A stretch of DNA of 64,000 nucleotides. Source: Pedobacter sp. Leaf170 (GTDB lineage Bacteria; Bacteroidota; Bacteroidia; Sphingobacteriales; Sphingobacteriaceae). The translations under genes were made by a program, and so were the position numbers. The stretch covers positions 186,001 to 250,000 of the forward strand of contig NZ_CAKLBP010000003.1 in assembly GCF_920984665.1 (NCBI RefSeq). Direction: 5' to 3'. The notes under the pieces were generated by a model. That model saw nothing but the letters and a program-made list of their open reading frames with translations, was not told where the DNA came from and searched no databases. Positions 18,501-26,229 of the stretch are shown here, in pieces (position 1 is the first letter of the stretch; every line of letters starts with the position of its first letter).

Positions 18501-19132
18501 CAATTGGAATAATTGCAGGTAAGAAGAAATATATGGATGCTCTTGATGGCGGTTTCTGGCAATTTGGCGATGATTCTATTCCAGAGGTTGGAGTAACCTA
18601 TTTTGCGGGTACCTTTGTTCGGCATCCATTAGCTTTAGCTACAGCAAAAGCATCTTTGAATTATCTGAAAGAAATGGGACCTCAGTTGCAAGAAAACCTA
18701 AATGCCAACGGTTTATATATTGCCAATACAGTTAATGCACTTTGCAGAAGACTGAGTGTGCCAATGTATGTGGCTCAATTTGGGTCGCTATGGAGAATTA
18801 AATTTATTGAGGAATATCCTTACACTGAATTATTTTTCACATTAATGCGATTAAAAGGCATTCACGTTTTGGAAGGTTTTGCATGTTTTTTAACAACAGC
18901 TCATACAAATAGCGACATTAATCAAATTGTTAAATGTTTTGAAGAATCTCTAATTGAGTTAAAGGAGGTAGGATTTATACCTGAATACAAACATCCCGAC
19001 GAGAATAACTTTTTAGATGATTTAAATCAGCCACCAGCTCCAAATGCAAGATTAGGGAAAGATAAAGATGGAAATCCTGCGTGGTTTGTAAAAGACGAAG
19101 CAAATCCAGGTAAATACCTTCAGGTAAATTAA
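12533..19132 (+). CDS. hybrid NRPS-PKS with in-line aminotransferase (A-PCP-KS-AT-ACP-AMT)
   Basis: I start at ATG 12533 (MSNKNTIIDL); an upstream TTG would only add 11 odd residues. Approximate domains of the 2199-residue enzyme: adenylation 1-500 (YTSGSTGKPKG near 155), PCP with LGGNSLL near Ser548, ketosynthase 600-1025 (ACSTS Cys near 774, HGTATPLGDP, KSNFGHL), acyltransferase 1120-1420 (GHSIGE near 1220, HAFH near 1315, malonyl type), ACP with IGLDSLLL near Ser1544, Gln/Asn-rich linker, and a class III (GSA-like) aminotransferase 1720-2150 (FDEVISGFR, PLP Lys in GKVAGGG near 1982). There is no condensation, ketoreductase or dehydratase domain, so it is a loading plus one-extension enzyme leaving a beta-ketone for transamination. 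My reading of the A-domain pocket is D-L-T-K-M-G-H-I-G, one change from the aspartate code. Similar ACP-AMT order occurs in iturin/mycosubtilin synthetases. Confidence 0.95.
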   Translation: MSNKNTIIDLFTEQTEIYPDRIAIVFEDIQINYKDLDLLTNQIANHLISIGVTEKSLVPICLNKSVDMAIAILAVLKSGAAYIPIDPEFPIERVEFMLEDSGADVVISDNHSDHFFSAAKGKVIINPSDNWTESLMFSNSLPALNAQADNLAYVIYTSGSTGKPKGVLIEHRNLLDYFEGLENSLSLSACNSFAIGATLATDLGNTVLFGSLLYGKTLHLFTKEKFNDVDYIHQYFKNNEIDFLKIVPSHWKSLSLKRFELLPKKILMFGGEALYTALIKDIIIDADRTYQIVNHYGPTETTIGKLIHIVKRETEYGHIVPIGKAFTDARLHILDENGALVKEGMQGELHIGGSGLARGYLNRPDLTQERFIADLFSYDGNERLYKTGDIVKRLADGNIEYLGRTDDQIKIRGYRIELGEIESTLQKAPGVKQGVVLARDTQLGDKRLIGYVVVDGKYDKKEIISFLERSLPTFMVPQLLVQLQEIPLTLNGKIDKKALPDPDASTLLTNPYHAPNYETETNIANVWKELLVVERVGVDDNFFELGGNSLLAQKCVAILKERFGLTLGVTKIYQFPKIVDLAAFLDGRDLSRKLKRKIIKRENTDVAIIGMSGRFPGADSIDELWKNLKEGRETTRFFKDDELDASVPESLKNDPDYIKARGIIDNIADFDATFFGINPKLAELMDPQQRVFLEIAWEALEKTGYIPDKYAGRIGVFAGVRVNTYYANNVISNTELIQNAGKFQVVTVNDKDYVATRTAYTLNLTGPAVNVQSACSTSLLAVAQAVQSIRSGQCEMALAGGATINSPVNVGHLYEEGAMLSNDGHCRPFDSGAEGTVFSDGAGVVLLKDKEEAIKDGDFIFGVIKGIGINNDGGNKASFTAPSAEGQAAAISMAIEDGNINPADISYIETHGTATPLGDPIEIEGLNLAFGPQDKKQYCAIGSVKSNFGHLTCAAGVTGLIKASLALHHKQIPASINYKTPNPNIDFENSPFIVNAELNNWESDKRRIAGVSSFGVGGTNVHIVLEEFENVVQTSTAAKPLQLITWSAKNENSLNGYSYSLSKYLKQAKDVSFADIAYTLNGSRHNFNHKTFAIAGNAEDVIKQIDNLSGLVSPSKKSLKNIREVVFMFPGQGSQFLNMGRALYEHEPVFKNSMDECNALLKHQIGEDLLAIIYPEEINELSESKIKNTRYSQPALFMVSYSIAKLWMSWGVFPTAFIGHSIGEFVAAYFSGILNLQDALKIISTRGKLMSELPGGTMLSVRAKIDEIEKILPERVSIAAINSADLLVLAGDNCSIELFSEKLNQLEIPNKQLQTSHAFHSYMMDAVVEPFKLSLKEINLNKPSIPIYSTVTGTILTDENALDICYWSNHLRATVNFDKAAAQLLQENSEKAFVEIGPGNATSTFIRQQNLGKNCTIITSLDFPKTDQTAYHSILKAVGNLWLSGFDFKWELFYQNQQRIKVYDIPTYSFNKTRYWVEPMQNTYQPVNAISPFTPNIILEQNKPQPVMRKQALIKQLKEILEDASGIEMNDATPEMTFIEIGLDSLLLTQVALILKKKFSLPITFRQLNEEFGTLDLLTDYLDANLPADAISVAPVSQQSQNISNFSPSNSGQPISTNTAINGSALDLIGQQLQLLGMQISLLQGGTQNQIIQNNNQPSITPQLSNLVASAVPKASSDLTPEEEIEIKKPFGAAARIDKQSAALSDAQAKYLTDLTKRYNEKTKGSKAYTQQHRPHMADPRVVSGFKPATKELVYSIVINKSKGSRVWDIDGNEYIDALNGFGSNMLGYQPDFIKNALIEQIEKGYEIGPQHELAGEVSKLICEFTNFDRAGLCNTGSEAVLGAMRIARTVTGRSTIVAFTGSYHGITDEVIVRGSKKLKTFPAAPGIMPEAVQNMLILDYGTEESLKIIEERANDIAAVLVEPVQSRRADFQPIDFLKKLRKITEESETVLIFDEVISGFRFHPAGVQGLFGIQADLGTYGKVAGGGISIGIIAGKKKYMDALDGGFWQFGDDSIPEVGVTYFAGTFVRHPLALATAKASLNYLKEMGPQLQENLNANGLYIANTVNALCRRLSVPMYVAQFGSLWRIKFIEEYPYTELFFTLMRLKGIHVLEGFACFLTTAHTNSDINQIVKCFEESLIELKEVGFIPEYKHPDENNFLDDLNQPPAPNARLGKDKDGNPAWFVKDEANPGKYLQVN

Positions 19133-19149
19133 ATTATAAAATAGAAGTT

Positions 19150-22100
19150 ATGCTCAACTTTACTCCAGTTGATTTTGATCCTTTTGGAGAGGTAAAGATA
19201 ATTGAAAAAATCACCCCCACTAACGAGCCCCAAAGAGAAATTTGGCTGTCTTGTATTATTGGTGGTGAGGATGCAAATCTATCTTACAATGAATCTGTAT
19301 CGCTAGAAATAACTGGCGAATTAAACTTTAATGCCCTAAATAAAGCTGTAAATGATTTAGTTTTACGTCATGAGGCTTTGAGATCTACCATTAGCCCCAA
19401 CGGAGAATCTTTAATTATATATAAAAATTTACCGGTTGATTTTGAACTTGTAGATATAAGTGATTTAGATTCAATAGCGCAAAAATCACTTTTAAAATCT
19501 TTCATCAGAAGGGTTCTCGACACTCCACTGGATCTATATGAAGGACCATTATTTAAGGTTTATTTACATAAATTACATACTGCCGAACATTTTCTAACCA
19601 TCGTGAAGCATCATGCCATAGGCGATGGCTGGTCTACTGGTGTGATATTAGAAGATTTAAGTAAAATGTATAATGCTTACAGCAACGGTGAAAACTTAAA
19701 TTTGGACCGCCCTGCACAAATAAGTGATTATGCGATAGCACAAGCCAAGTTTAAAAAATCTGATGATTTTAGAAAAACTGAGAACTTTTGGCTGGATATT
19801 TTTAAAAATAATGTACCGGTTTTAGATTTACAGACAGACTATCCACGTCAATCTCCGAGAACTTATAAAGGAAATCGAATCGATTATCCATACGATAAAG
19901 ATTTTATAAATAAAGTTAAAAGTGTTGGTGCAAAAGCCGGTTGTAGTCTGGTTACCACATTGTTATCAGCATTTGAAGTTTTCCTATATCAAAAAACCAA
20001 TCAAAAAGAACTTGTTGTAGGCCTACCCTCTTCTGGTCAATCGGCAACCGAAATGTGTGATTTGGTTGGTCATTGTGTTAATCTGTTGCCTTTAAAAACT
20101 ACTATAAATACCGAAAAGGACTTTATCGATTATTTAAAAAAACGTAAAGGAGAAGTATTAGATGCCTATGATAATCAAAGATTAACCTTCGGTGAACTTA
20201 TAAAAAAATTATACATCCCCAGAGATCCTTCTAGAATTACATTGGTACCTGTCGTTTTCAACATCGACATGGGCATGGATAATTCAGTAAAATTTGATGG
20301 TTTAAACTATAAGCTTATCAGTAATCCGAGGGCGTATGAAAACTTTGAAATATTCTTAAACGCTACCAGTTCAAAAGATGGATTAGTGCTTGAGTGGTCT
20401 TACAATACCGGATTATTTAAAGAAGAAACAATTGAATCATTTAATAGCACCTTAAAAACTCTTTTAGAGAAAATTATATTAAATCCGGAAAGTAGTATAG
20501 CCCAACTTACCGATAAAGAAGATGTATTTTTTGAAGCGGCCGATGAAGTTTTTATAGCTGAGCATGAATCAGTAAATACATTAATAGCTCAATCCGTAAT
20601 AAGTTATCCTGATAAAACTGCATTTAGCTTTGAAGGTATAAAGCTGAGTTATCAACAATTGGATAATAAAGTAAATCAACTTGCATCTTATTTAGTAGAG
20701 AAAGGCATTGGAAAGGGAGATATTGTTGCGATTTCTGTAGACCGATCTACCGAAATGCTGGTTTCTTTGTTAAGCATATTAAAAACCGGCGCAGTTTATT
20801 TACCCCTTGATCCTGAATATCCTGTAGATAGAATTGAGTTTATGCTCGAAGATTCTAATGCGAAGCTCTTATTGCTTTCTGATGATTATTATACCAAATA
20901 CCAAAGTAATGTTGAAGAAGTTGTTATAAATGAAATTTGGCCACAACTTCAATCTTACTCAAAAACATTTGAAGAAAAGGAAATAAAGGGAAGTGATTTA
21001 GCCTATATCTTATACACGTCAGGCTCAACCGGCAAACCAAAAGGTGTAAAAATTACCCATAGGAATCTGGCTAATTTTTTAATTAGCATGAAAACAAGTC
21101 CTGGTATAAAAGGCTCGGATAGATTATTGGCAATTACAACCATCTCTTTTGACATTGCAGGTTTAGAACTCTATTTGCCTTTAATTTCTGGTGCTGAGCT
21201 TGTTTTAGCTAATACAGAGTCTACCAAAGATGGCCGTATCCTTTTAAAAGTTTTAGAAGAAGAAAAAATCACGATGCTTCAGGCTACTCCATCAACTTTG
21301 CAGATGATTTTAGATTCTGGTTGGGATAGTAAATTCGATTTAAAAATACTTTCTGGCGGAGAGGCTTTGCCAAAAGATCTAGCGATAAAACTACTTAATC
21401 TATCGACTGAGCTATGGAATATGTACGGCCCAACCGAAACCACAATCTGGTCTACCGTAAAAGAGATTGAAGCAGAAGACAAGATAGTATCGATAGGTTG
21501 GCCAATTAACAATACACAAGTATATATTGTTGATGAAAATGGAAACAGATTGGCAAATAATGAAGTTGGAGAAATTTACATTGGCGGAGAAGGCGTTGCG
21601 GCAGGTTATTTAAACAGACCTGAACTTACAAACGAAAAATTTGTTCCCGATAATTTTAGCAAGAAAACCGGCAAAAAATTGTACAGAACCGGAGATTTAG
21701 GTAAAATTCTTGATAATGGAGAAATCCAATGCTTAGGCAGAATAGATCATCAGGTTAAAATTCGCGGTCATAGAATTGAATTAGGTGAAATTGAATCGAT
21801 TATATCGAAGCAAAATGGTGTTAAGCAAGCTGTTGTTTTAGCTCGTGAAGATATTCCGAATGATAAACGTTTAATAGCATATTTAACGCTTGAAAATAAA
21901 AATGACGATGTAAATGACTCAGCCTGGAAAGCACATTGGGATACCTTATATGAAATTGGAGCTGAAAATAAGTCATCTCTTGATGTTTCTGACCAAAATA
22001 TAGATGGAACGCTTCTTGAACACCTCGCAAATAGTGAAGATTTAAAAAAACAAGCAGCAGAATGGATAGAAACTTCTGTTGAAAGGATAAAAGAGCAAAA

Positions 22101-24360
22101 ATCAAAACGAATTTATGAAATTGGAAGTGGTGCCGGACAAATTTTATATGAGTTAGCTCCGGAAACAGAGTATTACATTGCTACCGATTATGCTCAAGCA
22201 GCTATAGATAATATTAACCTCCATTTAAATTCAGAACCTGAAAAATGGAGCAATGTTAAGGCATTAGCAGCATCGGCTGATGACTTCTCTGCAATTGGAA
22301 ACACTCCGGTTGATTTGGTTTTGATCCATAGTGTGGCTCAATATTTCGCAGATGCTGATTATCTTTTAAATGTTATAAAACAATCCCTTAAATCGATTAC
22401 AGATGGAGGTTGTATTTTTATTGGGGATATGCAAGGCAAAAATTCGTTAAGAATGTGCCATGCGATGGACCATTTACCAAGAGATTCAGACTCAAACACT
22501 GTAGAGATTTTTAATAATACTGTTGATAATCGAGTAAGAATTGAAGAAGAATTTGTTGCAGACCCTGCATTTTTCTACGCTTTACCAAAGCTCTTTCCAC
22601 AAATAAAGGGTGTAGATGTTCAGTTAAGAAAAGGTTCGTCTTTAAACGAAACTACAAAATACCATTACGATATCTGGCTGTATGTAAATAAGCCTGTAAG
22701 TAAAGTGAAATCGCAAATTCTTAAATATTGGAGCGATGTTAAAGAAGTTGAACAACTGGAGCTTTTATTAAATGAAAATCCAGATAATAATGTTATTGAA
22801 ATAAGAAATATTTTCAATTCAAGAACAGCAAAAGATTATCATTTGATAAAATTTTTGGAAAAAGTTAGTGTTGACACACGCATTAGGGATGTAAAAGCTA
22901 AAATTAATTCTATTGATGAAGGATTGAGTCCTGATTTATTTTGGGCTTTAGGTGAAAAAATCGGCTACAATGCACATGTTAGGTGGACAAGCGATGGAAC
23001 AGATGGACTATTTGATGTAGTTTTCATTCCTATAACTGATGAATTGGTTATTCCAGAATTTGCATTTCCTGATGAACTTAAAAAGAACATATATGACTTT
23101 GCTAGAACACCGATTTCTCAAAATGAAATCCATCTTGAAAAAGAAATTGTTCAACATTGGAAGCAAAATCTGAGTGAGCATTTACCAGCTTACATGATTC
23201 CTGAAGAATTTATAGCGCTTAAGACTTTTCCCTTAACACCAAACGCCAAAATTGATAGAAAAGCATTACCAAAACCAAGTTCTAAAAAGGCAGTAAACAC
23301 TTCTGAAAAACAAAGCAGACCATTTTCAGAGAACGAGAAATTAGTTGTAGAAATCTGGAAAGACATTTTAGGTTTAGATAATTTAAAACCAACTGACGAT
23401 TTCTTTGAATTAGGAGGTCATTCGCTGTTGGCGGTAAAGGTTATGGTAACCATCGAAAAATCGACAGGTAAACGCCTTCCACTTGCAACGCTATTTAATA
23501 ATTCTACGATTGAAAAATTAGCCAGACAACTTTCAGACGGGAAAACAGAATCTAAGTGGGATGCCTTAGTGCCGATTAAAACAGATGGAGGTAAAACGCC
23601 GCTATTTTTAATTCATGGAGGTGGCTTAAATATTTTACTTTTTAAATCAATTAGCACTTATTTCGATAAAGACCAACCAGTTTATGGCTTGCAAGCGTTA
23701 GGCTTAAATCATCCTACGGATGTACCAACAACAATAAATGAAATTGCAAAAAGATACATTAAAGAGATTTTAGAGGTTAATCCGAATGGCCCTTATGCAT
23801 TGGCGGGTTATTCTCTCGGCGGATTTATAGCATTTGAAATTGCAAAAGAATTAAAGTTATTAGGAAAAGAGATTAAGCTCTTGGGCATTATGGATACTTA
23901 CGCCGGAAATAATGAGGTAGTGGATGATAAGGCAAATCATTTATTTAAGAAATTTAAACGTCAGTTTCACAAGGTTCCATTCTTCACAAAATCTTTTATA
24001 AGTAATCCAAAAGAAACGATAGATTATCAACTTACAGTTACTAAAAATAGGATAGAAAAAATTAGAACGAATAGTGTTGCAACTAAAGATGTACTAACAG
24101 AATATGAAACTGAGATTTATAAAAATTATAATATTGCACATAATAATTATTATTTAGCACCAGCAGATTTGAAAGTTACCTTATTTAGAGTAGCAAAAAG
24201 ACTGTATTATCTGGATGATTTAATTCATTTAGGTTGGGGTAAATTTGCTAAGCAAGGTGTAGAAGTGCACGAAATACCTGGCGACCACAAAACATTTTTA
24301 TTTCCGCCAAACGACAAGGAGTTTGCAGAAATACTTCAGAAAAAGCTTAATTCTATTTAA
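19150..24360 (+). CDS. NRPS, C-A(methyltransferase)-PCP-TE termination module
   Basis: The 1736-residue enzyme follows the first megasynthase by 17 bp. Condensation domain about 15-445 with intact HHAIGDG near 153; adenylation from about 460 (YTSGSTGKPKG near 623, KIRGHRIELGEIE near 875); a SAM methyltransferase of about 400 residues inserted before the final A motif (YEIGSGAGQ near 992, DLVLIHSVAQYF), the usual site of NRPS N-methyltransferases; the last A motif NAKIDRKALP; PCP LGGHSLL near Ser1424; thioesterase with GYSLGG (Ser near 1553), Asp in MDTYAG and His in GDHKTF. The A pocket reads D-I-L-Q-L-G-M-I-W, one change from the glycine code, so N-methylglycine (sarcosine) is predicted as the last residue. 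The thioesterase hydrolyses or cyclises the product. Confidence 0.95.
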   Translation: MLNFTPVDFDPFGEVKIIEKITPTNEPQREIWLSCIIGGEDANLSYNESVSLEITGELNFNALNKAVNDLVLRHEALRSTISPNGESLIIYKNLPVDFELVDISDLDSIAQKSLLKSFIRRVLDTPLDLYEGPLFKVYLHKLHTAEHFLTIVKHHAIGDGWSTGVILEDLSKMYNAYSNGENLNLDRPAQISDYAIAQAKFKKSDDFRKTENFWLDIFKNNVPVLDLQTDYPRQSPRTYKGNRIDYPYDKDFINKVKSVGAKAGCSLVTTLLSAFEVFLYQKTNQKELVVGLPSSGQSATEMCDLVGHCVNLLPLKTTINTEKDFIDYLKKRKGEVLDAYDNQRLTFGELIKKLYIPRDPSRITLVPVVFNIDMGMDNSVKFDGLNYKLISNPRAYENFEIFLNATSSKDGLVLEWSYNTGLFKEETIESFNSTLKTLLEKIILNPESSIAQLTDKEDVFFEAADEVFIAEHESVNTLIAQSVISYPDKTAFSFEGIKLSYQQLDNKVNQLASYLVEKGIGKGDIVAISVDRSTEMLVSLLSILKTGAVYLPLDPEYPVDRIEFMLEDSNAKLLLLSDDYYTKYQSNVEEVVINEIWPQLQSYSKTFEEKEIKGSDLAYILYTSGSTGKPKGVKITHRNLANFLISMKTSPGIKGSDRLLAITTISFDIAGLELYLPLISGAELVLANTESTKDGRILLKVLEEEKITMLQATPSTLQMILDSGWDSKFDLKILSGGEALPKDLAIKLLNLSTELWNMYGPTETTIWSTVKEIEAEDKIVSIGWPINNTQVYIVDENGNRLANNEVGEIYIGGEGVAAGYLNRPELTNEKFVPDNFSKKTGKKLYRTGDLGKILDNGEIQCLGRIDHQVKIRGHRIELGEIESIISKQNGVKQAVVLAREDIPNDKRLIAYLTLENKNDDVNDSAWKAHWDTLYEIGAENKSSLDVSDQNIDGTLLEHLANSEDLKKQAAEWIETSVERIKEQKSKRIYEIGSGAGQILYELAPETEYYIATDYAQAAIDNINLHLNSEPEKWSNVKALAASADDFSAIGNTPVDLVLIHSVAQYFADADYLLNVIKQSLKSITDGGCIFIGDMQGKNSLRMCHAMDHLPRDSDSNTVEIFNNTVDNRVRIEEEFVADPAFFYALPKLFPQIKGVDVQLRKGSSLNETTKYHYDIWLYVNKPVSKVKSQILKYWSDVKEVEQLELLLNENPDNNVIEIRNIFNSRTAKDYHLIKFLEKVSVDTRIRDVKAKINSIDEGLSPDLFWALGEKIGYNAHVRWTSDGTDGLFDVVFIPITDELVIPEFAFPDELKKNIYDFARTPISQNEIHLEKEIVQHWKQNLSEHLPAYMIPEEFIALKTFPLTPNAKIDRKALPKPSSKKAVNTSEKQSRPFSENEKLVVEIWKDILGLDNLKPTDDFFELGGHSLLAVKVMVTIEKSTGKRLPLATLFNNSTIEKLARQLSDGKTESKWDALVPIKTDGGKTPLFLIHGGGLNILLFKSISTYFDKDQPVYGLQALGLNHPTDVPTTINEIAKRYIKEILEVNPNGPYALAGYSLGGFIAFEIAKELKLLGKEIKLLGIMDTYAGNNEVVDDKANHLFKKFKRQFHKVPFFTKSFISNPKETIDYQLTVTKNRIEKIRTNSVATKDVLTEYETEIYKNYNIAHNNYYLAPADLKVTLFRVAKRLYYLDDLIHLGWGKFAKQGVEVHEIPGDHKTFLFPPNDKEFAEILQKKLNSI

Positions 24361-24367
24361 TAATTAA

Positions 24368-25054
24368 ATGAAAAATTTATTTATTGATAATATTAACTGG
24401 GAAATTACAGACTGGAATTTAGACAACAGCCATACACATATTTTTAAAATAAATATTGCCGAAAAATTTAAAGATATCTATTCTAAGTATGAAGATGTTT
24501 TATCTGATAACGAGATTTTAAAATCAGAAAAATATCTTCAGGTAAGGGATAGGAAACGATTCATAACCAGTAAATATTTTCTCAGGTTAATCTTATCAAA
24601 AATTTTATATACTACGCCTTCCGAACTACAGTTTAGTCAGCACTACAATAATAAACCAAAATTAAGCGGTATTGAATTTAATGTTTCGCACAGCGGAGAT
24701 AAAATTTTAATTGCCATTAGCCCTAAGCCAATAGGCATTGATGTAGAATCATTAACTAAGCCATTTGATTTCGAATCGATAATAGAAACGTGTTTTCATC
24801 CAGATGAAAAAAAATATTTAATTAAGGCAGACAGACAAAACTTTTATACATTTTGGACCAGAAAAGAAGCCGTTTTGAAAGCAACAGGCGAAGGGTTAGT
24901 TGATAATTTAGAATCCATAAATACTTTTCAAAATCGAATAGAGCGTAATACGGAATATTTTGAGCTTAAAAGCTTTTTAATTGACAATGATTATGTTGCA
25001 AGCTTGGCTTTCAAGTCTTCGGTGCACAACGCTATAAAATTCTGGATTATTTGA
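24368..25054 (+). CDS. Sfp-type 4'-phosphopantetheinyl transferase
   Basis: The 228-residue protein has the Sfp/HetI family motifs: FNVSHSGDKILIAIS, IGIDVESL with the metal-binding Asp and Glu, and FWTRKEAVLKATGEGL. It transfers phosphopantetheine from CoA to the serine of carrier proteins. It starts 7 bp after the NRPS stop, so it is surely co-transcribed and activates the two PCPs and one ACP of this locus. Its stop abuts the stop of the convergent glycosyltransferase gene, marking the end of the biosynthetic operon. Confidence 0.95.
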   Translation: MKNLFIDNINWEITDWNLDNSHTHIFKINIAEKFKDIYSKYEDVLSDNEILKSEKYLQVRDRKRFITSKYFLRLILSKILYTTPSELQFSQHYNNKPKLSGIEFNVSHSGDKILIAISPKPIGIDVESLTKPFDFESIIETCFHPDEKKYLIKADRQNFYTFWTRKEAVLKATGEGLVDNLESINTFQNRIERNTEYFELKSFLIDNDYVASLAFKSSVHNAIKFWII

Positions 25055-26221
25055 TTATTTTCTTTTAGATTTTTCCCAGGCTGCACTTTGGTTTTTACCT
25101 AAATATCTAAAGATACCTGCAATTACTGCGTAATTCATTACACAAAAATAATATGGAATAAAAAACACTTTAATCTTAATATTCTTACTTTCAAAAAACC
25201 AACCTGCTAAGCTTAAAGTGTAAAATAAAATTTGAGCTATTAGTAGAATCTTGTACAAAAACAACCCGGTTTCAGCCACAATAAAAATATTTAAAAGAAA
25301 AGCAATTATAAGTAAGAATGGTGTAACAGTCCAGCGTAATACGCGGTGAGAAATGTATTGAAACGTTAATACCGGATAATAAAATGGATTTGCAGCCTTT
25401 TTCAGTCTCAATGTAGATTGTAAACCACCTGCTGCAATTCTAATTTTACGTTTCAGTTCTTCCTTCGTATTGGCTGATGCAGTTTCCATTGCATAAGCTT
25501 CAGCTTCATAGGCAATAATATAACCCTTTTCTGCAATACGCATTGCAATCATGTGGTCATCAATAATTGAATCAGATTCAACCGGCTGATATAATTTAGC
25601 CCGTATGCTAAAAAGCTCTCCGGCGGCGCCAACGTTCGAATATAATTCGTAATCCCATTTTTTCAAATATGATTCGTATTTCCAGTAAAAGCCCTCTCCT
25701 GCCGAACTTGCATCGGCTAATTCTTCAACCATAATACGTTTTTCGCCAGCGACAGCGCCAACCTTATCATTCTGGTAATGCTTTACCAATTCCTTAATTG
25801 CAGCCTTGTTCAAAAATGTATTGGCATCCGTAAAAACGATAATATCATTTTTTACCATAGGCATAGCTCTTTTAATAGCAGCCATTTTACCGGTGCGAGC
25901 ATTTTCATGCATTAAAGTAATTTCAGTAAAAGGCTTAATTTTATCCGGAGTAGCATCAGAGGAACCATCTGTAATAAAAATGATTTGTATTTTATCCTTT
26001 GGATAATCTAACTCAAGCGTATTTTTAATTTTATCTTGTATAATATCTGCTTCGTTGTAGGCTGCCACTAAAATGGTAACGGTTGGCAGTTCATACTCTC
26101 TATTAAAAACGATTTTTTTTACAAAAAGCCTCTTTAACTTAATTAACAGAAAAAGTAAAAATCCATAACCAACAAATGTGTAAACAACAATAAATAAAGA
26201 AATCCAAAAAACTAAAATCAT
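25055..26221 (-). CDS. membrane glycosyltransferase family 2
   Basis: The 388-residue protein has an N-terminal membrane anchor (1-30), a GT2 domain (about 45-270) with TVTILVAAYNEAD, ITDGSSD and FTDANTF, and two to three C-terminal membrane segments (about 295-370). The layout matches processive or polyprenyl-linked GT2 enzymes of exopolysaccharide loci. It adds sugar from a nucleotide donor at the inner face of the membrane; donor and acceptor are unknown. It lies 8 bp downstream of a second GT2 gene. Confidence 0.88.
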   Translation of the reverse strand: MILVFWISLFIVVYTFVGYGFLLFLLIKLKRLFVKKIVFNREYELPTVTILVAAYNEADIIQDKIKNTLELDYPKDKIQIIFITDGSSDATPDKIKPFTEITLMHENARTGKMAAIKRAMPMVKNDIIVFTDANTFLNKAAIKELVKHYQNDKVGAVAGEKRIMVEELADASSAGEGFYWKYESYLKKWDYELYSNVGAAGELFSIRAKLYQPVESDSIIDDHMIAMRIAEKGYIIAYEAEAYAMETASANTKEELKRKIRIAAGGLQSTLRLKKAANPFYYPVLTFQYISHRVLRWTVTPFLLIIAFLLNIFIVAETGLFLYKILLIAQILFYTLSLAGWFFESKNIKIKVFFIPYYFCVMNYAVIAGIFRYLGKNQSAAWEKSKRK

Positions 26222-26229
26222 ACAGGAAG

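Noticed and set aside
976-25054. NRPS locus as a siderophore system with the TonB receptor at 976
   Set aside because: They are 9 kb apart with unrelated operons between them, and the predicted product lacks catechol or hydroxamate groups.
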